Assembly (NCBI GenBank): GCA_029262355.1
Contig: JAJCZO010000270.1
Location: 1 to 64,000 of the forward strand
Direction: 5' to 3'
DNA length: 64,000 nt
Origin: Deltaproteobacteria bacterium
GTDB lineage: Bacteria > Desulfobacterota > Binatia > UBA12015
Below the pieces are notes generated by a model. It was given only the letters and a program-made list of their open reading frames with translations. It searched no databases and was not told where the DNA came from. A program made the position numbers and the translations under genes. This document shows positions 8,525 through 17,758 of this stretch, piece by piece. Each line of letters begins with the position of its first letter. The first letter of the stretch is position 1.

Positions 8525-10539
8525 TGGCGCTCCCGAAGGAACGTCACGATGCCCGGAATCACGGCCGCGACGACGAGCGCCGCCAGTACCCAAGCGGGCC
8601 ACTCGAGAGGCTGATTCCACGCCATCCGCCTCTCGGTGCGCGCCGGGGCGTCCACGTCGAGATACTGGAGCATGGGCACCGACATCCCAAACGACTTCAG
8701 ATTCCGCACCCAGCCATGCGAGAGCACGTACTCCTCAGGAGTGAAGATCTCGATCCACGGCCGCTCGACGCGCAAGATCTCGAGCATGCGCCCGATGATC
8801 GCGAGCCGCTCGGGCCCATTGGGCAGGTTGCGCATCTCCAGGAACAACGCGTCGTACTCCGGATTGTCGAAGTTCGCCGAGTTCGCGCCGCCGCTCTTCG
8901 ACTTCGCAAGATCACCCCAGAGCAGAAACAGGAAGTTCTCGGGGTCCGGATAGTCCGCGCCCCAGCCGAAGAAGAACGTCTGATACGCGCCGCGCCGCAG
9001 AACATCCTGGAACTGGTTGTAGTTCGTCGACTTGATCTCGACGTCGATGCCGATCCGTCGCCACGAGTCGACGAAGAACTGGTATCGGAGCCGCGCGCGC
9101 GCGCTGGTGTCGCCCGTCGTGAAGCTCAGCTTCAAGGGCCGGCCTGTCGCGGGATCGATTCCGCGCGAATAGCCCGCCTCCGCCAGCAGCGTGCGCGCAC
9201 GATCGAGATCCACGCGGCGAAACGGGTTCCCCTCCCCCTCCTCGGAGCCGAAGATACTCGGCGGCAAGGGCGACTCCGCCGCAATGCCGCGGTCGCTGAA
9301 GAACAGTCGGATGAACTCCTCACTGTCGATCGCGTGACTCATCGCCTGGCGCAGCAATCGCGATCGGTCGCCACCACTCCGTCCCACGACGGGATCGTCC
9401 ATGTTGAACCCGACGTAATACACGGCCGCCTGCGGGGTCTTCGAGAGCCCCACCCCCATCGCCTCCATGCCCGGCGTGAGTCCCCCTTCCGAGACGACTT
9501 GATCGAACGTCTCCTCGATGATGGCGGAGTAGTCGTAGTAGCCCTGCAAGAACTTGTTGAAGCCGGGGATCTGCTCGTTCTCGAAGACGAGTTCGACCCC
9601 ATCGAGGAAGGGCAGCGGGCGACCGACATACCGCGGATCGAGGAGCCCCGACGAGCGGTCCTCTTGCGACCCGCGCGTCGGATACGTCGCCCCTGGCGCG
9701 TGCCACTCCGGATGCCGGATTCCGTACCAGTTCGAGTTCGGCTCGAGCGAGATCCGCGAGCGTTTCTCGTAGCGCGTCAGCCGGAACGGGCCCGTCGCCA
9801 CGGCATGCTCCGAGAACACATCTCGTCCGTCTTCGCCGTCGTAGTACACGACGGCCTCCCACGGCACCGGCGTCGTGAACTCCATCGCGAACCAATAGAG
9901 GAGTTGCGGAAACGACTGCGACAAGACGATCTCCAGATCGCGATCCGACCGCACCCGGATGCCGTCGACGCCACCCGCTTCGCGGTACTGCTCGTCGATC
10001 CGGCGCGCTTCAAACGCGGGGTCTCCGTCACGCAGCGCCTGCAAGCGTTTGGTGAACTCCGCATACCCGACGATCCGGGCGAACACCGCCCCGACCGGGC
10101 TTCCGACCGACGGATCTGCCAGCCGCATCAACTCGAAGGCGATGTCCGAGGCGAGGATCGGGCGAGAGCGGGCCCCCGACCGACTGAGTTCGAAGCACTC
10201 GTCGGTGTCGTACACGAGATCCGGACGAAGCCGGAACGAGAGCGACCAGGTTCCATCACCGTGCTCCACCTCCTCCGGGATGGCCTCGACGAGTCCCGGG
10301 ATCAGACGGTAGGGCCGAGCCAGGTAATCGTAGTCGATCAGGGTGTCGTAGACGGTGCCCGTGACGAGGTGATCGGCCACCGAGTACGCGACCGCAGGGT
10401 CGAGCGTCTTCGGGGGACTCTTGCGCATCGTCCGGTACAGAACCGACCGGCCGGAGTCCGCGTCCGGATAGGGATTGTTCGTGCACGCCGCGAGCGCGCA
10501 GAGGATGAAGATCCAGACCGCCGCTCCCACCTTCGCCAT
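8521..10539 (-). CDS. Family 5 extracellular solute-binding lipoprotein, with C-terminal TM segment
   Basis: Lipobox LAACTNN; KTLDPAVAYSVADHLVTGTVYDTL; ATGPFRLTRYE; AMSHAIDSEEFIRLFF; C-terminal WPAWVLAALVVAAVIPGIVTFLRERQ. Confidence 0.88.
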   Translation of the reverse strand: MAKVGAAVWIFILCALAACTNNPYPDADSGRSVLYRTMRKSPPKTLDPAVAYSVADHLVTGTVYDTLIDYDYLARPYRLIPGLVEAIPEEVEHGDGTWSLSFRLRPDLVYDTDECFELSRSGARSRPILASDIAFELMRLADPSVGSPVGAVFARIVGYAEFTKRLQALRDGDPAFEARRIDEQYREAGGVDGIRVRSDRDLEIVLSQSFPQLLYWFAMEFTTPVPWEAVVYYDGEDGRDVFSEHAVATGPFRLTRYEKRSRISLEPNSNWYGIRHPEWHAPGATYPTRGSQEDRSSGLLDPRYVGRPLPFLDGVELVFENEQIPGFNKFLQGYYDYSAIIEETFDQVVSEGGLTPGMEAMGVGLSKTPQAAVYYVGFNMDDPVVGRSGGDRSRLLRQAMSHAIDSEEFIRLFFSDRGIAAESPLPPSIFGSEEGEGNPFRRVDLDRARTLLAEAGYSRGIDPATGRPLKLSFTTGDTSARARLRYQFFVDSWRRIGIDVEIKSTNYNQFQDVLRRGAYQTFFFGWGADYPDPENFLFLLWGDLAKSKSGGANSANFDNPEYDALFLEMRNLPNGPERLAIIGRMLEILRVERPWIEIFTPEEYVLSHGWVRNLKSFGMSVPMLQYLDVDAPARTERRMAWNQPLEWPAWVLAALVVAAVIPGIVTFLRERQ

Positions 10540-10599
10540 CCCGCTTGGGAGTTAGCGCAGAGGCGCGCCCGAGGCGAGCGAAAGCGTGCTCAAAGGCGA

Positions 10600-11604
10600 T
10601 TACGGAACCGGCGTCGGGCAGGCGTCGGACTCCGTGCCGTGGTCGATCCAGCACGTCTCGCCACAGTTCACGTCGTACGTCTCGGTGTCCGTGAAGCACG
10701 TCTCACCTGTCCCGTCCGCATCGACGAGGCAATCCAGAAACGCAGTCGTCGGGGCGCAGAGACACGACGAATTGACGCTGACGCTGTCGTCGGTACTGGC
10801 AACCGTCGTCCCGTCCGGGGGCGCCGGCGCGTCGTAGAGCTTGAGGTAGCAGCCGACCTCAGCGTCTTCGGGAAGCTCATCGAGCGCCTCCAACGCGCCG
10901 TACAAGGACTGTGTGCCCGCGCAGACCGCCGCACATTGAGTCAGGCGATCCTCGCTCGCATCCTCCGCAACGCACCCCTCCGTCCACGCGGCGGCCTCGG
11001 CCTTGATGTCGTCTTGTCGCCGGTCCCAAATTCGGATCTCGAGCACCTCCGCGTTCACGAAGACGTCGCTCTGCGGAACCGTAGTTGGGCAGATCCGGAG
11101 CACCTCCATGGTGTCGCTGTCATCGGAAGCGGTGGCAATGGCGAGCTCCCAGGGCTCGCTCACGTTGCACGCGTACCGGAAGAGGAAGACATCAGTTGCC
11201 CCGTCCATCCGGAGACCCGTTTCACAGAACTCGCCTCCGGCGTACGCCGCCCCCGCCGGATCCAACAGGATCTGCGGGCACGTCTCGGAGTCCCCCTGCC
11301 AGAGGTTCGCGTCGATCAGATCCCGGTCTCGACTGACGGTGCAACTGACGTCGGCCTCGCCGGTCGGAGTCGGAGTCGGAGTGGCGCTGGTCGTCGGCGA
11401 TGCGTCCGCACACGGGCCGGGCCAGCAGGGGCCGCAGCCCGACATCGTCGTACTCGAGAGAACGATGCTCGCAACGACGAAGGAGGCCCCGGCGAACGCC
11501 ACGAGGGCACCCAATCGGTCTTCGAAGTTCGTCGATTCGTGCTGGGAGTTCTCGGTCTGCTGCATCACGTGCCTCTGTGCTGACGGCGCGCGAAGCCGCA
11601 CCAT
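10600..11604 (-). CDS. Hypothetical secreted/membrane-anchored Cys-rich protein
   Basis: N-terminal hydrophobic segment AFAGASFVVASIVL then Thr/Pro linker (TTSATPTPTPT) and Cys-rich domain; no family recognised. Confidence 0.55.
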   Translation of the reverse strand: MVRLRAPSAQRHVMQQTENSQHESTNFEDRLGALVAFAGASFVVASIVLSSTTMSGCGPCWPGPCADASPTTSATPTPTPTGEADVSCTVSRDRDLIDANLWQGDSETCPQILLDPAGAAYAGGEFCETGLRMDGATDVFLFRYACNVSEPWELAIATASDDSDTMEVLRICPTTVPQSDVFVNAEVLEIRIWDRRQDDIKAEAAAWTEGCVAEDASEDRLTQCAAVCAGTQSLYGALEALDELPEDAEVGCYLKLYDAPAPPDGTTVASTDDSVSVNSSCLCAPTTAFLDCLVDADGTGETCFTDTETYDVNCGETCWIDHGTESDACPTPVP

Positions 11605-11678
11605 TCAAATGAAATGGCATCTCCGATCGCTCAGGTGCAAGGGCCGAGGCATGTGCGCAGTGCTTGGCCCCAAAATCG

Positions 11679-11945
11679 CTACTCCGCCGTGGGCGGATCA
11701 CCCGGACCGAACCCGAGGATTGCCATCGCGAGCCGGATTGCCCCCCCGACCACCGCGATCACCACGAAGATCAACAGAGTGACCGAGAGCGGGAGGAGCA
11801 GGTGCGCGAGGAAGCTCGCCTCCTCTGAGGCCTGGCTCGCCTCGGAGCCCGACGGAAAGAGGCTCAGAATGTGCTGCGTGGCGAGAATCGTCGCGACGGC
11901 GATGACCGCGCCCGCGACGACTATCTTGATCGTCGATCGCGACAT
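11679..11945 (-). CDS. Small two-TM hypothetical membrane protein
   Basis: 88 aa ORF with two hydrophobic segments (KIVVAGAVIAVATILA; LLLPLSVTLLIFVVIAVVGGAI); immediately downstream of a terminator-like hairpin. Confidence 0.55.
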   Translation of the reverse strand: MSRSTIKIVVAGAVIAVATILATQHILSLFPSGSEASQASEEASFLAHLLLPLSVTLLIFVVIAVVGGAIRLAMAILGFGPGDPPTAE

Positions 11946-11952
11946 GACATCC

Positions 11953-11991
11953 TCGAAAGAAGAAGGGGCCGCCGGATCACCCGGCGGCCCC
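11953..11991 (-). terminator. Rho-independent terminator downstream of the nucleotide-sugar dehydrogenase
   Basis: 11-bp perfect stem GGGGCCGCCGG (11965-11975)/CCGGCGGCCCC (11981-11991), 5-nt loop; minus-strand reading continues TTCTTCTTTC. Confidence 0.7.
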
Positions 11992-12003
11992 GCGGTACGA
12001 GAG

Positions 12004-13638
12004 TTAGGCGCGCACTTCGGCCTTGATGCGCTGAATGTGCCCGCGCCCGAGACCCTTCACCTCACACCCGAGCTCGAAGTACCGACGAATGTCGTCGTCG
12101 CTCAGGATGCCAAAACAGTCGACGACCGCGAGCGGTCCCCCGGCCATCTCCACGACCTTCTCCGGGGTGAGCTTCAGGTACGGCTCGTGCGGAACGGCCA
12201 GCACGACCGCCTCGACGCCCTTCAGCGTCTTCGCGATCGACGGCTCGACCCGCAGATCGGTCAGACCATCCTGATTGCGGAAGAAGCGCGAGAGCGAGTG
12301 TCCCGGCGCCGGGTACGTCTCCTGCGTCTCGAACTCGAACCAGTGGTCGACGTACGGGTCGTTCACCCGAACTTCGGCCCCCATCTCGACGAGACGCCGA
12401 ACGACGACCTCAGAGCCGGAGTACCGCGTGTCACCGACGTCCTGGCGGTAGCTGGCGCCGAGAACGGCGATCTCTGCGCCGGCGATGTAACGCGCCATGT
12501 TGCGGAGCGCGTCACGGGTCAACGTGGCGACGTGTAGACCGCGCGTGTCGTTGATGTCGATGGCGATCGTGCTCATCTTGAACACGTCGTCGCCATCGTC
12601 GAACCCGAGAATGTGCTTGTAGGCCCAGTAGCCGAGGCCGCCGTCCTTTGGCAGGCAGTAGCCGCCGATCCCGGGGCCCGGGAAGATCATGTTGCTGTGC
12701 GTCGGGCGAACCTTGATGGCATTGATCACCTTCGTGAGATCGACCCCGTTACGCTCCGAGAAGATGCTCCACTCGTGCATGAATGCGAGCGTGGTGGCGC
12801 GGTACGAGTTCTCGACGATCTTCGCCGTCTCCGACTCGATCGGACGATCCATGACCGTCAGCGGGAACTTCTCGACGTTGAGCACCTCACTGAGGAACTT
12901 CACCACGCGCTCGCGCGCAGGCGGCGTCACTCCCGAGCACACCCTCCAGAAGTCGCGAATACTCGCAACATACTCCTTACCGGGCATCACGCGCTCGTAG
13001 CTATGTGCCAAGAAGGGCACGCTCTTCATCTCGCGCTTTGCGAAGCACTTCTGCAGGATCGGCATCGCGACGAACTCGGTCGTGCCCGGCGCGACCGTCG
13101 TCTCGATCAGCGTGAGGCACTCGGCCGGAATGCGTTCCCCGATCGTCTGCAAGGTAGCCTCGAGAGCGGCCATCTCGACCTCGCCCGTGCGCATGTTGCC
13201 AAGATCGTTCTTCGAGTAGTCGCACTGAACGTCGACCACCACGCAATCGGCCAACTTCAGGCAGTCGCTGTTGAACGTTGCGGTGAGCGTCTTCTTCTCG
13301 AGGACGGTTCGAGCGATCATCGGATCGACCTCGGGGTCCTCAGCCTTCACGGGCGACACACCCTTGTTCAGCAGGGGGATCTTCCAGTAGCTCCGCGGGC
13401 TCGGGCGCTGACAACCGATCACGAACTTGGAGGGTTCGCCCTTCTCGTCCACGGTATCGGCGACGATCGCAGCCATGACCGCACCGACGAAGCCGACGCC
13501 CATGACGACGACGACTTCCTTGCCCTCCTTGCGAGCCTGGTCGGCCAGCGTGTTGAGGCGCTGCATCTCGGCGGCGTACTCGCTCTGTTTCGGCAGGTCG
13601 AACTTCTCACCTGCCGGGCTGATGGACTGGTCGGACAT
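12004..13638 (-). CDS. UDP-glucose/GDP-mannose dehydrogenase family protein (nucleotide sugar dehydrogenase)
   Basis: VVVMGVGFVGAVMAAIVAD Rossmann motif; LIETTVAPGTTEFVAMPIL; PGPGIGGYCLPKDGGLG; AEIAVLGASYRQDVGDTRYS. Confidence 0.85.
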   Translation of the reverse strand: MSDQSISPAGEKFDLPKQSEYAAEMQRLNTLADQARKEGKEVVVVMGVGFVGAVMAAIVADTVDEKGEPSKFVIGCQRPSPRSYWKIPLLNKGVSPVKAEDPEVDPMIARTVLEKKTLTATFNSDCLKLADCVVVDVQCDYSKNDLGNMRTGEVEMAALEATLQTIGERIPAECLTLIETTVAPGTTEFVAMPILQKCFAKREMKSVPFLAHSYERVMPGKEYVASIRDFWRVCSGVTPPARERVVKFLSEVLNVEKFPLTVMDRPIESETAKIVENSYRATTLAFMHEWSIFSERNGVDLTKVINAIKVRPTHSNMIFPGPGIGGYCLPKDGGLGYWAYKHILGFDDGDDVFKMSTIAIDINDTRGLHVATLTRDALRNMARYIAGAEIAVLGASYRQDVGDTRYSGSEVVVRRLVEMGAEVRVNDPYVDHWFEFETQETYPAPGHSLSRFFRNQDGLTDLRVEPSIAKTLKGVEAVVLAVPHEPYLKLTPEKVVEMAGGPLAVVDCFGILSDDDIRRYFELGCEVKGLGRGHIQRIKAEVRA

Positions 13639-13785
13639 CTGGCTCCTCCTGGTTGAAAATCGGCAAAGAATCCGCAGTTTCGCGCCTCCGACAGAGGTAA
13701 ATCAACCCGGGAATACGCGAAAACCCACCGAATTGTGCTCCGAGTGACGGTGGCTCGAGGCCCCAGGGCGCGGTAGGAACGCCCC

Positions 13786-14970
13786 ATGCCAGGACCTCTC
13801 GAAGGTGTCCGCGTGGTCGACGTGACCACCATGATCTCAGGCCCAGTAGCCACGCGAATCCTCGCCGATCAGGGCGCTGACGTCGTCAAAGTCGAGGCTC
13901 CCGGGGTCGGCGATCTCGTCCGCCACATGGGAGCCACGAAGAACGGGATGTCGTCCACATTCGCCACCTCGAACCGCAACAAGCGCTCCATCGTCATCGA
14001 CCTGAAGCGAGAAGAAGGACGCGCCGTGCTCCTTCGGCTGATCGAAAACGCCGACGTCTTCGTGCAGAACTTTCGACCCGGTGCCGTCGAGCGAATGGGC
14101 ATCGGCGAGAACGTGCTCCGCCGCACGCGGCCCGACCTCATCTACGTCTCGATAAGCGGCTTCGGCGAAACCGGTCCGTATGCGCACAAACGAGTCTATG
14201 ACCCAATCGTCCAAGCCCTCTCCGGCCTCGCCGCCATCCAAGCCGACCGGGCGTCGGGAAGACCACGGATGATGCGGTTGATCGTGCCGGACAAGCTCAC
14301 CGCGATCACGGCCGCCCAAGCGATTACCGCCGCCCTGTTCGGGCGGGCTCGGACCAGCAAGGGCCAGCATCTCCGCCTGTCGATGCTCGACGCGACGGTC
14401 GAGTTTCACTGGCCCGAGGGCATGGCCGGACACACCTGGATCGGACGAGGCGTGGGCACACGCGGTGCACGCTACGCCCAAGATCTCGTGTTCGAGACGG
14501 CGGACGGCTTCATCACTGCTGGCGCGGTATCTGACGTCGAGTGGGAAGGACTCTGCCGCGCGATCGATCGGCTCGACTGGCTCGAAGACGAGCGCTTCGC
14601 GACTCCGGCCGGCCGCGTCGCGAACGCCGGCAAACGACTCACCCTGCTCCAGGACGTGCTCGCCACGAAGACCAGCGCACAGTGGCTCGAACGCCTCGAA
14701 GCCGAAGATGTTCCATGCGCCCCCGTCCTCGACCGCGGCGAACTCATCGAACACCCGCAAATCGTCGAGAACGGACTCGTGGTCGAGAGCGATCACCCCA
14801 TCGGTGGCCGCATGCGCCAGGCACGTCCCGCGGCCCGGTTCGACGGGGAGAAAACGGAGATCCGCCTTCCCGCGCCGAGCTTCGGAGAACACACCGACGA
14901 GGTCCTGCTCGAAGCCGGTGTCGACGCGACCGAGATTTCCGAACTACGCGCGGCAGGGATCATCGCGTAG
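13786..14970 (+). CDS. CaiB/BaiF family (class III) CoA-transferase
   Basis: MPGPLEGVRVVDVTTMISGPVATRILADQGADVVKVEAPGVGDLVR; NRNKRSIVIDLKREEGR; DVFVQNFRPGAVERMGIG. Confidence 0.93.
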   Translation: MPGPLEGVRVVDVTTMISGPVATRILADQGADVVKVEAPGVGDLVRHMGATKNGMSSTFATSNRNKRSIVIDLKREEGRAVLLRLIENADVFVQNFRPGAVERMGIGENVLRRTRPDLIYVSISGFGETGPYAHKRVYDPIVQALSGLAAIQADRASGRPRMMRLIVPDKLTAITAAQAITAALFGRARTSKGQHLRLSMLDATVEFHWPEGMAGHTWIGRGVGTRGARYAQDLVFETADGFITAGAVSDVEWEGLCRAIDRLDWLEDERFATPAGRVANAGKRLTLLQDVLATKTSAQWLERLEAEDVPCAPVLDRGELIEHPQIVENGLVVESDHPIGGRMRQARPAARFDGEKTEIRLPAPSFGEHTDEVLLEAGVDATEISELRAAGIIA

Positions 14971-14985
14971 CGGCCGCTTGCGGGC

Positions 14986-15375
14986 TCATGACTTTCCGGC
15001 CGACCGCTCCTTCGCGAGCAGCGGCTCCTTGTGCTCCCCCTGCTCCAGAACGTGGATGAGCCTCTCGACCTCGGCAGACGAATCAGCCGCCCGCGCCTCT
15101 CCCCCGCCGCGTTGCGCGAGCTCGACGGCCTCCTTGCGAGGGCGGCCGGGTGGCGGACGGCCGGGTGCCGCCGGGAACGGCTCGGCAACCCCCTCCGCGC
15201 CGCGCTCCTCCTCCAGACGATCGATTTCGCGCGCGACGGCCCGCAGAGTGAGCGACTTGAGGGTCTCTCCCGGGCGTGCGTGGACGGCGGCATCGATCCG
15301 GTCGCTCAGGTCGGGCGGTACAGGGATGGTGATGCGACGCTCCGAGCCGAGCTGGCTTCCGTGCTTACGCGGCAT
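14986..15375 (-). CDS. Ribbon-helix-helix-like DNA-binding protein with basic AT-hook-like segment
   Basis: MPRKHGSQLGSERRITIPVPPDLSDRIDAAVHARPGETLKSLTLRAVAREIDRLEEE: short strand followed by two helices; GRPPPGRPRKE basic segment. Confidence 0.5.
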   Translation of the reverse strand: MPRKHGSQLGSERRITIPVPPDLSDRIDAAVHARPGETLKSLTLRAVAREIDRLEEERGAEGVAEPFPAAPGRPPPGRPRKEAVELAQRGGGEARAADSSAEVERLIHVLEQGEHKEPLLAKERSAGKS

Positions 15376-15423
15376 ATAGGGTTTGCTACGCCAGAAGCGT
15401 GCCGAGCCGTACGCCGCCCCCAC

Positions 15424-15442
15424 CGTCAAGCAACGTCAAGCA
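15424..15442. promoter_or_regulatory. Direct repeat CGTCAAGCA x2 with 10-bp period upstream of the RHH-like gene; possible operator
   Basis: CGTCAAGCA at 15424-15432 and 15434-15442, 49 bp upstream of the minus-strand start at 15375. Confidence 0.35.
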
Positions 15443-15652
15443 TGCCCTCGAAAATCACTGTATTTTCAGCACTCTTCCGACCACGGGGCTCCTCTCCCAC
15501 GAAATACGACGCGCAGGAGGTTTACGCGCGACCGTGCAAGGCGGTGCGATCTTGCACGATTCCCAAGAGAGATCCGCAGCAAATGCGGTACGGATAGTCC
15601 TCATGGATGCTGGGGTTTCACTACTGCTCCGGCAATTCGATCAGGTCGTGCG

Positions 15653-17614
15653 TCAGGGCCCCCTCGCCTTCAGCAGCCCCGCTTCGTTCTTGATCGGCGC
15701 GAGGAAGCCGCTCTGCCAACAGTTCCTCGTCACACCGTCGTCCATCAGAAATTGGACCGTCAGCGGGAATTCCAGGGGTGGCGTCGGCGGATCGAGCCCG
15801 ATGCCCCTCCCCTTGGCGAGGACCTGCGCGTTGCCGCCCGCGCCCTCCTTCAGCTTCAGATGGAACAGGCCGTCCGATGCAGCGGTCTTGTCCCCGTACC
15901 GAAAGCCCGAGGCCGACAGCGCCTTCCAGCAGTCCTTGGTGCCGCACGTACCGCCGCTGAGTACCGCGGCCGCCAACAGGGGCTGCGGCGCCCCAGAGCT
16001 ATCGTAGACGCAGAGGCTTGCTGTCGTGCCGAGCGAGAGCGGATCGAGGAAGTCCGCGGTCGAGGTCGCATCTCCCCGCTTGATCTTGAAGACCAGCTTG
16101 TCCTTCGCGTCGTTTGCGCCGTCCTTGATCGTCAGGCGCGCACCGAATGCCCCCGTGTCGCGACACGGGGCAACCGGAGAGGCGCCGCACGTCGGGACCG
16201 CGACGCAAGCGACGCTGCACGCCGTGCAGGAGTCGGCGCAGCAGTCTCCAAACTCGGTGCACGACGCATCGCACCAGCAGCCATCCGGAGCCTGATCTCC
16301 ACACGCCCCGGCGGACGAGCAGCCGCAGTCGCCCGCGCAGCTGGTCGCGTTCTCTTCCGCGTCACAGGTGCCGTCGCCGCAGGCGCTCGGGCACGCACAC
16401 GAGCCGTCGCACTGGCCGGGGCACGCCGCATCGTCCATGCCGTCGCAAACTTCGCCAACCTCGAGAACGCTGTTCCCGCAAACCGGATCCTCGCACGTAC
16501 AGTCCGAATTACAGATGCCGGTCGGACACCCGCCCGAAGCACTTCCGTCACACGCTTCGCCGGTCTCGATGACGCCATTCCCGCAGACTCCCGGGTTCTG
16601 GATGTCGTAGAGGTCGGATCGATAGTTCAGAAGGCTGCAGCGAATACGGTGGGACTGCTCGTTCGTGAACCGATCCATGCAGGTGTCGTCCGTGTAATCC
16701 ATGTAGTTCTCGATCGGATCCAGAGTGCCGCAACTACTAGCGCCGCCAGGACACCCGAACCTCCAACCCGCCTCCGAGGCCGTGTCGCAGAGGAGATCAC
16801 CCGTCGAGTAACAGCTCGGAGCCGTCGCGGATGCACAGCCGCCAGTGAACGTGTGCTCCAGGCCAAGGTAGTGACCGACCTCGTGCGTCATCGTACGCCC
16901 CTGATCGTACGGGGGCCCACCGCTCGAGGCTCGACCGAAGGCACTCCATAAGATCACGATCCGATCCGATGCGTTGCCCGCCAAGCCGCCCTGCGGGAGA
17001 TTCGGTACGTACCCGAGGTTGCCACCGGCCTCATTGGTGTAGACGTTCATGTACTCGGCCGTGTCCCAGGCAAGCGTATTCCAGTAGCTCCCGCCGTCCG
17101 CGAACCAGGTGTCGTTCACGGATCGCGTGATACCCGTCGTCGGGTTCCCCAACGGATCCCTGGTCGCCAGGACGAACTCGATCCCAACGTCATAGCCGGG
17201 AGCACCGGGCGTGCCGGCGAGCGCACGGAAGTCCTCGTTCAGCACGTCGATCTGGCTGTGCACCAGCGCATCGGAAATCTGACCATCGCCGCTCGTGTGC
17301 TCGATGATGTGAACCACGACGGGGATCTCGTAGATGTCCGCCGTGTCGTAGTCCCTCGAAGGGCTCGTGGACGAAAACGAGCAATCCGACGGAGCGACGG
17401 CCTGGGGAATGATCGACTTCGGCTTGCCGCAGCGTTTTCCGTTCTGCTCGAAGTAGTCCGACGTGTAGTAGTCGCGCCACGTGGCGAACGATTCGCCGGC
17501 GGCGGAGAATACGGGTTGCCCCGGTGCTGCCGCAGCGAGACGGGTGGAAAGACAGAGCGCCAGTATCAACAGGGATGCAGGAGCTGCAAGAGTTCGTTTG
17601 CCGTGATCGCCCAT
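15653..17614 (-). CDS. Secreted pappalysin/M43-type zinc metalloprotease with Cys-rich repeats and a somatomedin-B-like segment
   Basis: HEVGHYLGLEHTF zinc motif; CGNGVIETGEACDGSASGGCPTG / CGNSVLEVGEVCDG Cys-rich repeats; CSSAGACGDQAPDGCWCDASCTEFGDCCADSCTAC; signal peptide. Confidence 0.8.
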   Translation of the reverse strand: MGDHGKRTLAAPASLLILALCLSTRLAAAAPGQPVFSAAGESFATWRDYYTSDYFEQNGKRCGKPKSIIPQAVAPSDCSFSSTSPSRDYDTADIYEIPVVVHIIEHTSGDGQISDALVHSQIDVLNEDFRALAGTPGAPGYDVGIEFVLATRDPLGNPTTGITRSVNDTWFADGGSYWNTLAWDTAEYMNVYTNEAGGNLGYVPNLPQGGLAGNASDRIVILWSAFGRASSGGPPYDQGRTMTHEVGHYLGLEHTFTGGCASATAPSCYSTGDLLCDTASEAGWRFGCPGGASSCGTLDPIENYMDYTDDTCMDRFTNEQSHRIRCSLLNYRSDLYDIQNPGVCGNGVIETGEACDGSASGGCPTGICNSDCTCEDPVCGNSVLEVGEVCDGMDDAACPGQCDGSCACPSACGDGTCDAEENATSCAGDCGCSSAGACGDQAPDGCWCDASCTEFGDCCADSCTACSVACVAVPTCGASPVAPCRDTGAFGARLTIKDGANDAKDKLVFKIKRGDATSTADFLDPLSLGTTASLCVYDSSGAPQPLLAAAVLSGGTCGTKDCWKALSASGFRYGDKTAASDGLFHLKLKEGAGGNAQVLAKGRGIGLDPPTPPLEFPLTVQFLMDDGVTRNCWQSGFLAPIKNEAGLLKARGP

Positions 17615-17758
17615 GAATTTCCCCACGTGTCGAGACGAGCCGCACCGGCCCACGAGACAGCCAGCGTGCCCCACCCGCAGCAGAAAAGTCCACCGCAGGG
17701 ACCCGAATTTTGTTGCCCGAACGATCCGAATTCGGCCTGGAGGGAACGGCGGTACCGC

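Noticed and set aside
8524-11583. 1019-aa plus-strand ORF
   Set aside because: Antisense to a clear solute-binding protein and a neighbouring ORF; composition is that of a GC-skew shadow frame.
15450-15467. CTGTATTTTCAG within the AT-rich island as a LexA box
   Set aside because: Spacing is CTG-N6-CAG, not the usual LexA spacing, and no SOS gene is adjacent; kept only as part of a general operator finding.
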